From Flavobacteriaceae bacterium (lineage in GTDB: Bacteria > Bacteroidota > Bacteroidia > Flavobacteriales > Flavobacteriaceae): a stretch of DNA of 64,000 nucleotides. Both the position numbers and the translations under genes were made by a program. Shown here in pieces: positions 44,511 to 53,037 of this stretch (positions within the stretch are counted from its first letter, which is position 1; the number at the start of each line of letters is the position of its first letter). The notes under the pieces are model-generated. The model had not been told where the DNA came from. It saw nothing but the letters and a program-made list of their open reading frames with translations, and made no database searches. The stretch is from assembly GCA_002746415.1 (NCBI GenBank), contig NVXD01000019.1:62001-126000 (forward strand), written 5' to 3'.

Positions 44511-45068
44511 TCAAAGCTTCGCCAATGTTATTCTAGCGCGAGCTTTATACGCAGCACTACCTTGTTCATAATTTTGCTCTAGCACCATTTTTAGTTCAGG
44601 ATGAATCCAAGAATATTTTGAACCAATTAAGAGCAAACAAGTCATGGAATATGCTTTTGGCGCAACATTATTCTCGCCAATCAACCAATCAAAACAAACC
44701 GTAGCAATTCGTTCAAGATGTTCATCTGTAATAAACGTTTTGGAGATTGAATTCGATTTTTTAAAAAAGTCCAATACCAATAATTCACATATTTTAGCCA
44801 TTGGTCTAATGGCGGATTCATGCTGAACCTTATTTAAGTTTTCAGTAAAATAATCTAAGTGCGGTAATATCGGGCTTAGATTATTTTTAATAGTATATTC
44901 CAATGCCCAGCATGCCCTAAGTGAAACAGGGTCCTTCACCATAAATACAATTCCCATTAGTGGACGGATGAGCGTAAGATTACCAAGGATAATTTTCGCC
45001 ATTTCCCCTCTCTTTTTCCTAGTATGGTCTATATAACTTAATGAATTGTATAGCTCGTCTTTTGTCAT
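44511..45068 (-). CDS. Unknown helical (HEAT-like) protein between purB and cobB
   Basis: 185 residues from the ATG at 45068. The open frame continues upstream only by way of a TTG at 45146 that overlaps the sirtuin gene. It has no signal peptide or membrane helix. The chain is almost wholly alpha-helical, with repeated pairs such as SLRACWALEYTIKNN, MAKICELLVLDFFKK and AYSMTCLLLIGSKYSW, in the manner of HEAT repeats. It has been labelled adenylosuccinate lyase in some genomes, apparently only because it sits beside purB; no lyase motif exists. A scaffold or regulatory role is possible but unproven. Confidence 0.6.
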   Translation of the reverse strand: MTKDELYNSLSYIDHTRKKRGEMAKIILGNLTLIRPLMGIVFMVKDPVSLRACWALEYTIKNNLSPILPHLDYFTENLNKVQHESAIRPMAKICELLVLDFFKKSNSISKTFITDEHLERIATVCFDWLIGENNVAPKAYSMTCLLLIGSKYSWIHPELKMVLEQNYEQGSAAYKARARITLAKL

Positions 45069-45138
45069 TATAGGCCTGTTATGATGCGAAAATTCATCTG
45101 AGAATGAAATTACTAAAAAATGTTTGCTTGTATTGCAA

Positions 45139-45840
45139 CTACACAATTTTATCCATTAAAGATGCAACCAGAATAGGCATACCATTAACGGCAGTTTCTG
45201 GAATGATGGTCAAATTCTCAAAATCTGATTTTTGAATACTTGGCTTTGGGTCTACAAAATAAATGGGAGTGCCATGTTGCGCATAGTTTACCAGACCCGC
45301 TGCTGGATATACTTGCATGGAAGTACCAATAATAATTACAATATCTGCATTTTGTACTAATTCTGCTGCTTTGGTAAGCAAAGGAACTTCTTCACCAAAC
45401 CATACAATATGAGGTCGTAGTTGATGACCATTTTCACACAAATCTCCAAGAAACAAATCTTTTTTCCATTCTAAAACAGCATCTACATTTACGGAGCTAC
45501 GTACTTTTAAGAGCTCGCCATGTATATGAATGACATTAGAACTTCCTGCTCTTTCATGGAGGTCATCTACGTTCTGGGTGACCACAGAAATATTAAAATG
45601 ACGTTCCAAGTCTACCAAGGCTATATGTGCTTTATTTGGTTTCACATGTAACAACTGTTTCCTTCTTTGATTGTAAAAATTTAATACCAATTCAGGGTTT
45701 TTTGCGAATCCTTGAGGAGTGGCAACCTCCATGACATCGTGACCTTCCCATAGCCCATCCGCATCTCGAAATGTTTTAATGCCACTTTCTGCGCTTATGC
45801 CAGCACCGCTTAAAACGACTATTTTTTGTTTATGCTTCAT
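45139..45840 (-). CDS. cobB: NAD-dependent protein deacylase, class III sirtuin
   Basis: Removes acyl groups from lysines using NAD. 233 residues. Motifs: VLSGAGISAESGIKTFRD (NAD binding), TQNVDDLHERAG, and the catalytic histidine H107 in VIHIHGEL. FYNQRR carries Y56-x-x-R59, the pair that in CobB/SIRT5 recognises negatively charged acyl groups such as succinyl. Only one cysteine (C135) is present, so the usual structural zinc site is missing. It is upstream of the unknown helical gene and purB on the same strand. Confidence 0.9.
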   Translation of the reverse strand: MKHKQKIVVLSGAGISAESGIKTFRDADGLWEGHDVMEVATPQGFAKNPELVLNFYNQRRKQLLHVKPNKAHIALVDLERHFNISVVTQNVDDLHERAGSSNVIHIHGELLKVRSSVNVDAVLEWKKDLFLGDLCENGHQLRPHIVWFGEEVPLLTKAAELVQNADIVIIIGTSMQVYPAAGLVNYAQHGTPIYFVDPKPSIQKSDFENLTIIPETAVNGMPILVASLMDKIV

Positions 45841-45940
45841 TGTATGATTGCGATTGTCATTTCGAATGTAATGAGAAATAAATAGTTTAAGGTATTTGTT
45901 AAATAATAATGTGGTTTTTCAATTTTAGTATCTTAGGAAA

Positions 45941-46597
45941 ATGTTTGATGCCCATTTGCTTAATTATTTAGAAAATATCATCACGCCAGAGCGTAAGCAA
46001 CGGTTTATAGACATATTGGAACAACGTACTAGGTATATTACGGTCGCTATTGAGGATGTCTTTCAAATGCACAACGCCAGTGCTGTGATACGGAGTTGTG
46101 ATGCTTTTGGGATACAGGATGCGTATATTATAGAAAGTAGGTTTGGAGAGCGCTTGGACAAGAATATTGCAATGGGTGCTCAGCAATGGGTAGATGTACA
46201 TAGGTATGCCAGCACGACGGGTTGTATAGAAACCCTGAAAGGAAAAGGATATAAAATTATTGCTACAACACCTCATGATGATGATTTATTATTGGACGAT
46301 TTTAAGATCGATGGTAAAATTGCTTTGTTTTTTGGTACGGAAAGAGATGGTCTTAGTCAGGAAGTGATAGACAAAGCAGATGGCTTCCTTAAAATACCAA
46401 CGATAGGTTTTTCAGAAAGTTTAAACATCTCAGTTTCCGCAGCAATCATATTGCAAAATTTGACTAAAAAACTAAAGAAAGAAAATAGTGCATGGCAGTT
46501 AACTGAAGAAGAGAAGCAAGAGAAGCAATTAGATTGGGCAAAAAAATCAATCAAAAGTATCGATGCTATTTTGGAGCGCTATCAAGCAGAAAAATAA
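45941..46597 (+). CDS. trmH: tRNA (guanosine-2'-O-)-methyltransferase TrmH
   Basis: SPOUT-class enzyme for Gm18 of tRNA. 218 residues with an N-terminal TrmH helix region (TPERKQRFIDILEQRTRYIT, VAIEDVFQMHNASAVIRSCD). The knotted cofactor site is formed by ALFFGTERDGLS, KIPTIGFSESLNISVSAA and the final helix. The C-terminal extension (WQLTEEEKQEKQLDWAKKSI) is also typical of TrmH rather than RlmB. Stand-alone rightward gene, divergent from cobB. Confidence 0.92.
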   Translation: MFDAHLLNYLENIITPERKQRFIDILEQRTRYITVAIEDVFQMHNASAVIRSCDAFGIQDAYIIESRFGERLDKNIAMGAQQWVDVHRYASTTGCIETLKGKGYKIIATTPHDDDLLLDDFKIDGKIALFFGTERDGLSQEVIDKADGFLKIPTIGFSESLNISVSAAIILQNLTKKLKKENSAWQLTEEEKQEKQLDWAKKSIKSIDAILERYQAEK

Positions 46598-46634
46598 TAT
46601 TTATTATATTTAGTAACCATAAATACATAAGCTC

Positions 46635-47162
46635 ATGACGACACTATTTTATATTTTAGGAGGACTCATACTGTTGATTATTATTCTTTCGCTATTAGCA
46701 CCAAAAACGTATAAAGTTTCCAGGAGTGTGGAAATTTCAAAACCAAAAGCAGAAATTTTTAAGTATTTACTATCCTTAAAAAACATGGATGAATGGTCTC
46801 CATGGGCTAAAAGAGACCCCAATATGAAGCATTCGTATACTGGAACTGATGGAGAAGTAGGTTTTATTAGTCGTTGGGTAGGGAACAAGGATGTAGGCGA
46901 AGGGGAGCAGGAAATTACTAAAATTGTGGATGGTGAACGTATTGAAACCCAATTGCGATTTCTAAAACCATGGAAATCTGTTTCTGATGCATTTTTGTCT
47001 GTGGATGATAGTGCCAATGGGAAAATCAAGGTTAGCTGGGGTTTTACTGGAAAAAATAAATTTCCTATGACCATCATGGCAATGTTTATAAATATGGACA
47101 AGATGATAGGGAAGGACTTTGAAGAGGGATTAGCAAGTTTAAAATCTATAATGGAAAAATAA
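46635..47162 (+). CDS. SRPBCC family protein with N-terminal membrane anchor
   Basis: 175 residues. One hydrophobic helix (LFYILGGLILLIIILSLLA at about 4-22), then a START-like ligand-binding domain beginning YKVSRSVEISKPKAEIFKYL and containing MDEWSPWAKRDPN and SWGFTGKNKFPM. The domain probably faces the periplasm or membrane surface. Its stop codon overlaps the next ATG by one base (TAATG), so it is translated together with the VOC gene. The ligand is unknown. Confidence 0.8.
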   Translation: MTTLFYILGGLILLIIILSLLAPKTYKVSRSVEISKPKAEIFKYLLSLKNMDEWSPWAKRDPNMKHSYTGTDGEVGFISRWVGNKDVGEGEQEITKIVDGERIETQLRFLKPWKSVSDAFLSVDDSANGKIKVSWGFTGKNKFPMTIMAMFINMDKMIGKDFEEGLASLKSIMEK

Positions 47163-47527
47163 TGGTTGGATATTTTGAAATACCAGTAAATGACATGCAT
47201 AGAGCAAAAATGTTTTATGAAACTGTTTTTGCGATAAAGGTTGCTGTACATGACCTAGGTGGTTTGGTCATGGGGTGGTTTCCACGTGATTCTGAGAAGA
47301 AAGAAGCTAGCGGTTCCTTGGTGAAACATGAAATGTACGCAACAAGCGAAACAGCTGGTCCGTTGGTTTATTTTTCATGTCAAGATGTTGCTATAGAATT
47401 AAGTAGGGTAGTAGATGCTGGTGGAAAAGTTTTAAAACAAAAAACTGAAATAGGAGGAGGTCAAGGTTTTATGGGGCTGTTACTGGATTCTGAAGGGAAT
47501 AGAATTGCGGTACATTCTCAAACATAG
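47162..47527 (+). CDS. VOC superfamily (glyoxalase-like) protein
   Basis: 121 residues, two beta-alpha-beta-beta-beta modules: VGYFEIPVNDMHRAKMFYE opens the first, and GPLVYFSCQDVAIELSRVVD with the closing LLLDSEGNRIAVHSQT forms the second. Candidate metal ligands are sparse (Glu6, His117 region), so a catalytic role is unsure. It is similar to short glyoxalase/bleomycin-resistance-like proteins of unknown substrate. Coupled to the preceding SRPBCC gene; its end overlaps the convergent phosphoesterase gene by 10 bases. Confidence 0.8.
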   Translation: MVGYFEIPVNDMHRAKMFYETVFAIKVAVHDLGGLVMGWFPRDSEKKEASGSLVKHEMYATSETAGPLVYFSCQDVAIELSRVVDAGGKVLKQKTEIGGGQGFMGLLLDSEGNRIAVHSQT

Positions 47528-48333
47528 AATATAGAAGCTTCGGCCCTAGCACCAAATCTTACATCAATAATACTGGTGCCAATACCTCTGGAAACATACA
47601 TTAACGACTCATCGCTTTTGTACCATCCTTTTAAATATCTTCCACTGCCATTTGGTTTAAAAATAACTTTCCCGAAGAATGTGACTTGCCCGCCATGTGT
47701 ATGACCACAAAGTATTAATTTTAAAGGTATTTTAAGGCTTTTGTTTATGCTGTCTATTTCATCTCTATATTCTGGTCGATGGTTAAGTACAATTGTATCT
47801 AAGGATGTGTTAACATTTTGAGATGCCATAAAATAATTTGCATTACCCGCTAAATAATCATCAATTCCCATAATATTGATTGCTCTATTTTTTATATTTA
47901 AAACATGATTTTGATTGATTAAGAGCATTCCATTATTTACTTCATACACGCTCCTTAGTGTATCAAAATCTATACGACCCTCATATTCTTTATTTCCTAA
48001 GGTGGCTATTTTCAGAATATGATGGTCAATTAATTTTAAAAATTCATCTAAGATGGAAAGTTCACTTGTATAATTAATGGAATCCCCTGTAATTAATAGC
48101 GCATCTGGATTTTCTTTGTTTATTCTCTTTGCAATAGTTCTGTGAAATGATTTAATTTTATGGAGGTGCAAATCAGAAAGTTGAAGGACCTTTATTTTGT
48201 CAGTTTCATTTTTTGAAATATCATAGATTGTCCAGTCAACAACATACTTTTCAAACCAAAAAGCATCAAGTGCAATGAATCCCAAAGCTCCGAAAAACAG
48301 CTTTGAAATAAAGCTTTTTCTACTTATTTTCAT
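47518..48333 (-). CDS. Membrane-associated metallophosphoesterase with altered GNHE motif
   Basis: 271 residues. An N-terminal signal anchor (SKLFFGALGFIALDAFWF) is followed by a calcineurin-like domain: DLHLH (54-58), GDS (83-85), NHRPE with H185, and GHTHGGQ with H211 and H213. The usual GN-H-D/E motif reads GNKEY (113-117), so the histidine that protonates the leaving group is replaced by Lys115 while the asparagine metal ligand stays. It resembles YkuE/LpxG-like phosphoesterases acting at the membrane. It may be active with changed chemistry or be a specialised subfamily. Confidence 0.82.
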   Translation of the reverse strand: MKISRKSFISKLFFGALGFIALDAFWFEKYVVDWTIYDISKNETDKIKVLQLSDLHLHKIKSFHRTIAKRINKENPDALLITGDSINYTSELSILDEFLKLIDHHILKIATLGNKEYEGRIDFDTLRSVYEVNNGMLLINQNHVLNIKNRAINIMGIDDYLAGNANYFMASQNVNTSLDTIVLNHRPEYRDEIDSINKSLKIPLKLILCGHTHGGQVTFFGKVIFKPNGSGRYLKGWYKSDESLMYVSRGIGTSIIDVRFGARAEASIFYV

Positions 48334-48381
48334 TTATGAGAAATAGTTAAAGGGAGTAAAAATTATAGGCTCCATTAGGCT

Positions 48382-50079
48382 TTAGTTGAAAAGTTCCAAA
48401 AGTGCAATGTCATAGTCATTTTCCAAAATCACTTTTCCATTTTTAACTTCAACCTCAGTTTCAGAATAGGTGTCATATAGCTTAGTGCCATTACCAAAAA
48501 AACCCTTTACCCATAATGATTTTTTGCCTTTGGGTAAATTTAAGCCTACCACAACTTTATCTTTTATATCCTCATTTGTATAGGACCGACTAAAGACATA
48601 GGGTTTTTTGGCTAGTCTCTTGTGTTTACCCGCACCTATTGCTGGGTGCTTGTTTCTAAATTTCCCGAGTTTTTGCCAATGATTGTGTATTCTCTTAGTT
48701 TCTGCCAAGCTATCTAAATCTTGCCAATTCATGAAAGAACGCAAGGTGGCATCACCCTCTGTACCTTCTATAATCAAACTTCTTGCTGTTTCATCCCCAT
48801 AATATATTTGAGAGGCTCCTTGAGTAAGCAAAAGTACATTAGCGGTATAAAATGGTCTTTTGCGTTCTTTGTCAAACGGTTGGCTATCATCATGTGAAGT
48901 AAGATAGTTGACCACGCTTTTCCCCTTTAATTTGGTGTTTAGGAGACGGTTGTATTTTTTAAAAATGGTTTCATAGTCTTTAAGAGCATCTTGTTTTAAC
49001 TCAAAATTGATGAGGCTATTAAAACCATGGTCAAAATAATCTACTTTTTTATCTCCAAAATCAAAATTCCTACCGGTAGAAATGTTGTAATTGTACACTT
49101 CACCCATCATATAAAAAGAACTATCATCTAAAACAGCATTGGGATGCTTCTTTTTCCATGTTTCAAAAGCATATGAAGCTTCTTTGTAAAGTTCGCTCCA
49201 TGCATTTTCATCCGCATGTTTAACGGTATCTACTCGGAATCCATCAATGCCTAAATCATTTACGTAATCCGTCAACCATTTAATAATATAAAAGCGAGGG
49301 GCCCTTGGGTAGTTTGTGCGTTCAAAAAAAAGCTGTAGTTCATCCAATTCATTAGATAATCTACCTTCTTCCTTCCATTTGGCCAATAGCGAGTCTGGTA
49401 GTTCCACTGCCTCATCAGTTTCCGTATAAATATCTGGTAAGTTATTTACCAATGTACAGCTCGTAGTATTCTCATAGGTTGTGAATTCACAGGTGGGTGA
49501 AGTCCTTACCCATTCAGAAGGCCAAACAGAATCCTCATTTGTAACTGGTCCTGTGTGGTTTATCACTACGTCTAGTAGAATTCGGATTCCTTTAGCATGT
49601 GCGGTTTTCACCAATGTTTCCAAATCTTTTTTTGTGCCAAAATTCGGGTCTAATGCTGTCCAGTCCTTGGTCCAATACCCGTGGTATCCATATGTGTTCC
49701 CGGTATTTTCATTGGTGTCTCCATGAACTTGTTCTACAACTGGGGTAAACCATATAGCGTTTACACCCAAATCTGTAAAATATCCTTCATTAATTTTTTG
49801 AGTAATTCCCTGTATGTCACCGCCCATAAAACCTCTTAAAACACCTGTTTTATTAGTTCGGTTAAAATTTATATCATTTTCGGTATTGCCGTTGTAAAAC
49901 CTATCTGTTAATAGAAAGTAAATATTGGCTCCTTCCCAGAGAAAGGGAGCTTTTTTTTCTATTATTTGAGCGGAATCAAGAACTGCAAGAGTATCCTTGG
50001 GAGGTGTTTTTTTGAATTCTTCACAACTAAATACAAGTGCAATAAGGGGTATAGCAAAAAGTAGTTTTTTCATTTTCAT
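48382..50079 (-). CDS. Alpha-amylase family (GH13) lipoprotein
   Basis: 565 residues. Lipoprotein signal LFAIPLIALVFSC with Cys19, so it is membrane-anchored in the periplasm or at the surface. The GH13 barrel shows the four conserved regions: DVVINHTGP (170-178), GFRVDTVKH with nucleophile D284, GEVYNY with acid/base E327, and LTSHDD with D397. A C-terminal beta domain ends VILENDYDIALLELFN. It would degrade starch or glycogen-like alpha-glucans. It is not in a Sus-type locus: no SusC/SusD genes adjoin. The start is at 50079; a second ATG two codons in is equally good. Confidence 0.9.
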   Translation of the reverse strand: MKMKKLLFAIPLIALVFSCEEFKKTPPKDTLAVLDSAQIIEKKAPFLWEGANIYFLLTDRFYNGNTENDINFNRTNKTGVLRGFMGGDIQGITQKINEGYFTDLGVNAIWFTPVVEQVHGDTNENTGNTYGYHGYWTKDWTALDPNFGTKKDLETLVKTAHAKGIRILLDVVINHTGPVTNEDSVWPSEWVRTSPTCEFTTYENTTSCTLVNNLPDIYTETDEAVELPDSLLAKWKEEGRLSNELDELQLFFERTNYPRAPRFYIIKWLTDYVNDLGIDGFRVDTVKHADENAWSELYKEASYAFETWKKKHPNAVLDDSSFYMMGEVYNYNISTGRNFDFGDKKVDYFDHGFNSLINFELKQDALKDYETIFKKYNRLLNTKLKGKSVVNYLTSHDDSQPFDKERKRPFYTANVLLLTQGASQIYYGDETARSLIIEGTEGDATLRSFMNWQDLDSLAETKRIHNHWQKLGKFRNKHPAIGAGKHKRLAKKPYVFSRSYTNEDIKDKVVVGLNLPKGKKSLWVKGFFGNGTKLYDTYSETEVEVKNGKVILENDYDIALLELFN

Positions 50080-50189
50080 GAATTTTCATTAAAGCTATAA
50101 AATGAAGATGAAACTAGAAAATTTATTTATGAAGCGAGTGAAGTTGTTTTTTAAACTAATTGATAATCAGTAGCATATGATAAAATAAA

Positions 50190-50957
50190 TTACCTTTTTA
50201 TATTTAAAACTCTGTATTCCTCATAACAACTACTAATGGCATCCAATATTTGGAGATCGTTTGCAGTGGCAATAAACGACCTTGAGTAATTACAATTACC
50301 AAGGATATCTTCTATATCTACTTTCTCTAATTGTAGCAATTCCATAAGAGTTTCCCTATCAAATTTGGCCGCCAATAAATTTTTAATATCGTCATCCCCC
50401 TTCATTTGCCTTAGCTTTTTCATTTGGTTTGGTTTTTTACCAAATAAATTCCGCAACAAATCTGCTGGGTTAAGAATAGCACCTAATACTTTGGTTACAG
50501 CGCTAGGACTTTTATTACCACCTTCATAGCTTTTGGACAATCCTGAAATACTATATTGATAGGCATTGTTAATGGGGAGGTTCTTTACATCAATTTCTAG
50601 AAAACCAGTAAGCTGATACGGTTTTACAATTACTTCCTCTAAAGCATATGCCAATTCAGTTAAGGTTATTTTTGTACCCTCAAATTTAAGCATGTCATTA
50701 GTGACTCTTACTTTTTGCGATTTAAAACCTAAATAGGTAAAATATAAAGTGTCATTTACTGCAGCTGTTATTGTAAACTGACCATCGTCATCTGTAATGG
50801 TACCCACTACTTTATTAAGGTTTACGACATGAACACTTACCATTGAAATATTGGTTTGTGCGTTGATAACAGTAGCTTTTATTTTACTTCCTTCGCCCTC
50901 TTGGGAGAACCCAACAAAACTGATAAGGCAAAGGCACAACAGAATAATTTTTCTCAT
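50190..50957 (-). CDS. CarboxypepD_reg-like domain protein
   Basis: 255 residues. Signal peptide ending ISFVGFSQ, then a single carboxypeptidase regulatory-like beta sandwich (KATVINAQTNISMVSVHVVN, VVGTITDDDGQFTITAA, LYFTYLGFKSQKVRVTND). This is the domain found at the start of SusC receptors, here without a plug or barrel. The rest is helical and basic (LLRNLFGKKPNQMKKLRQMK). It is likely periplasmic or outer-membrane associated. The function is unknown; it is not a truncated receptor, since the C-terminal part is unlike a TonB plug. Confidence 0.75.
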   Translation of the reverse strand: MRKIILLCLCLISFVGFSQEGEGSKIKATVINAQTNISMVSVHVVNLNKVVGTITDDDGQFTITAAVNDTLYFTYLGFKSQKVRVTNDMLKFEGTKITLTELAYALEEVIVKPYQLTGFLEIDVKNLPINNAYQYSISGLSKSYEGGNKSPSAVTKVLGAILNPADLLRNLFGKKPNQMKKLRQMKGDDDIKNLLAAKFDRETLMELLQLEKVDIEDILGNCNYSRSFIATANDLQILDAISSCYEEYRVLNIKR

Positions 50958-50992
50958 CTTAAGATTTCAATTCTAAAAATAGCAAACAAAAT

Positions 50993-51020
50993 AAAAAAAC
51001 ACGCAATAGCGTGTTTTTTT
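50993..51020 (-). terminator. Terminator of the DEAD-box helicase gene
   Basis: ACACGC and GCGTGT, extended by seven A/T pairs, form a 12-bp stem with an AATA loop. The symmetrical A and T arms allow action in either direction. It lies 14 bases past the helicase stop codon. Confidence 0.85.
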
Positions 51021-51033
51021 AATATACAATTAA

Positions 51034-52890
51034 CTAATAGAAACCCTCTCTCTTTTTAGATCTTCTTTTTCCAGAAGAGTTTCCGGAACCTCCGGAGTTA
51101 CTTTTAAAAGAACTTTTATCCCTTCTACGACCTCCTCCTCCGCTTCGGTTTTTATCTCTATCACCACCACTTCGGCTTTTATCTCTATCTCGTCCACGGC
51201 TATCTCTTCTACGTCCGCCGCCGCCGCCACTTCCGCCAGGGTTATTAGAAACCTCAACATTTACAAACCTACCGTCTACTTTAAATTCTGAAAAAGTACT
51301 GAGTATTTGTTCTGTGTGTTCTGCATCGGTATTGAAAAATGAGAAACTCTCTTTAGTGTCTACTTTATAAATGGCATCTCTTCCTACATCTAAGGTGTCT
51401 TTTAAGAAATCTTTTAAGGACATCCAATCGTACCCATCTTTTTCACCAACATTTATAAAATATCTTACAGAGCCATCTGTAGGAGCATCGTCTCTACTGC
51501 CACGTTCTCTTCTTTCTCCACGTTCACCTCTTTCTCCACGTTCACCTCTATCTCTTCTATCAGAACCTGACGAGTTAAGGTCTTGGGATTTGCTGTAATA
51601 TTTAAAGAATCTTGTAAATTCTACAGATACAATTTTTTTAATAAGCTCATCTCGGTCAATATCTTTTAGCACATCAGTAATGGCGGGCAAGTAGTTATTT
51701 ACATCCTCATTTATTTCTGTGTCTTTAATTTTATTGACTAAATGATACAACTGAATTTCGCAAATTTCTATTCCAGTTGGAATTTTCTTAGCAATGAAAT
51801 CTTGTTGTATTTTTCGTTCTATGGCAGTAATTTTTCTCAACTCACTACGCGTTACAATGACCATTGAAATACCAGATTTCCCTGCTCTACCTGTACGTCC
51901 ACTACGGTGTGTGTAGGTTTCAATCTCATCAGGTAATTGGTAGTTTATAACGTGAGTAATATCATCTACATCAATTCCACGTGCTGCTACATCAGTAGCA
52001 ACCAACATTTGGATTTGCTTTTTACGGAATGAATTCATGACCAAATCTCTTTGGTTCTGACTTAGGTCTCCATGTAGTGCACCAGCATTATACCCGTCTT
52101 CAATTAATTTTTCTGCAACTCTTTGAGTATCTCTTTTGGTTCTACAGAAAACTACTGAAAAGATACCTGGGTTAGCATCCGCAAGCCTTTTTAAAGCTGG
52201 ATAACGATCTCTACCACTAACAACATAATGCTCATGTTGCACTGTTGACGTTCCAGCATTCTTTGCACCCACTGTAATTTCTTGTGGGTTGTTCATGAAT
52301 CTTTTAGCAATGACGGAAACTTCTTTTGGCATTGTTGCTGAGAACAACCAAGTGTTCTTCTCATCTGGAGTGTTAGATAAAATATCCTTAATGTCTTCAA
52401 AGAAGCCCATGTTTAACATTTCATCAGCTTCATCAAGAATACAATAGTCAATTTTGGATATATCTACCAATCCACGACTAATCATGTCCTTCATTCTTCC
52501 TGGAGTACCTACTATTATTTGTGCTCCACGTTTAATTTGTCTGGCTTGGTCGGTTATACTGGCTCCACCATATATAGCGACTACATTTATTCCTTTTTCG
52601 TACTTGGAATACAATTTTATTTCATTGGTAATCTGCAAGCAGAGTTCTCTTGTAGGAGAAAGTATCAACCCTTGAGTAGTTCTACTTTCGCTATTTATTT
52701 TTTGAATTAGAGGAAAACCAAAAGCGGCGGTTTTTCCTGTTCCCGTTTGTGCCAAAGCGACCAAATCGGTATCGTCTTCCAATAAAAGTGGAATACATTT
52801 TTCTTGTACTTCAGAAGGACTTTCAAATCCTAAATCAGAAATAGCATTCAATAGAGACTTTTGCAGTCCCAGTGCTTCAAATTTTGTCAT
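51034..52890 (-). CDS. DEAD-box RNA helicase with DbpA-type RNA-binding domain and RGG tail
   Basis: 618 residues. Helicase core: Q-motif region, Walker A AQTGTGKT (47-54), PTRELC, GTPGRM, DEAD (153-156), SAT (184-186) and HRSGRTGRAG (328-337). It is followed by a helical dimer-like region, a linker of RGE repeats (445-466), a DbpA/CsdA-type RNA-binding domain (about 474-547) and a Gly/Arg/Ser-rich tail (551-618). It is CsdA/DeaD-like and probably unwinds structured RNA during ribosome assembly or in the cold. It has a leader of about 100 bases. The RGE repeats show up as short tandem DNA repeats around 51500-51560. Confidence 0.94.
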   Translation of the reverse strand: MTKFEALGLQKSLLNAISDLGFESPSEVQEKCIPLLLEDDTDLVALAQTGTGKTAAFGFPLIQKINSESRTTQGLILSPTRELCLQITNEIKLYSKYEKGINVVAIYGGASITDQARQIKRGAQIIVGTPGRMKDMISRGLVDISKIDYCILDEADEMLNMGFFEDIKDILSNTPDEKNTWLFSATMPKEVSVIAKRFMNNPQEITVGAKNAGTSTVQHEHYVVSGRDRYPALKRLADANPGIFSVVFCRTKRDTQRVAEKLIEDGYNAGALHGDLSQNQRDLVMNSFRKKQIQMLVATDVAARGIDVDDITHVINYQLPDEIETYTHRSGRTGRAGKSGISMVIVTRSELRKITAIERKIQQDFIAKKIPTGIEICEIQLYHLVNKIKDTEINEDVNNYLPAITDVLKDIDRDELIKKIVSVEFTRFFKYYSKSQDLNSSGSDRRDRGERGERGERGERRERGSRDDAPTDGSVRYFINVGEKDGYDWMSLKDFLKDTLDVGRDAIYKVDTKESFSFFNTDAEHTEQILSTFSEFKVDGRFVNVEVSNNPGGSGGGGGRRRDSRGRDRDKSRSGGDRDKNRSGGGGRRRDKSSFKSNSGGSGNSSGKRRSKKREGFY

Positions 52891-52999
52891 AATAAGTGTT
52901 ACTTAATTCGCAAATATCTATGTTGCATAAAGCGGTTTTCGTAAAAACTTATCAGACTCCGAGCAACACATGCTATACCAGCGGCGTTTATTAAAGTTG

Positions 53000-53033
53000 C
53001 AAAGGTACAGCTTATTATTTACATATAAAACAA
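53000..53033 (-). promoter_or_regulatory. Promoter of the DEAD-box helicase gene
   Basis: On the minus strand TTG (53031-53033) and TACCTTTG (53000-53007) lie 23 bases apart, matching the -33/-7 consensus. Transcription would start near 52992, leaving a leader of about 100 bases before the start codon at 52890. Confidence 0.6.
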
Positions 53034-53037
53034 TAGC

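Noticed and set aside
46649-47251. 200-codon open frame antisense to the SRPBCC gene
   Set aside because: It covers a recognisable domain gene on the other strand and has no motif of its own.
50190-50957. Possible broken SusC receptor
   Set aside because: The regulatory-like domain is followed by a basic helical region, not a plug, and the frame is intact, so it is a distinct protein.
51480-51570. Short tandem DNA repeats that might suggest a CRISPR or satellite array
   Set aside because: The roughly 18-base units encode Arg-Gly-Glu repeats of the helicase linker in frame; there are no spacers.
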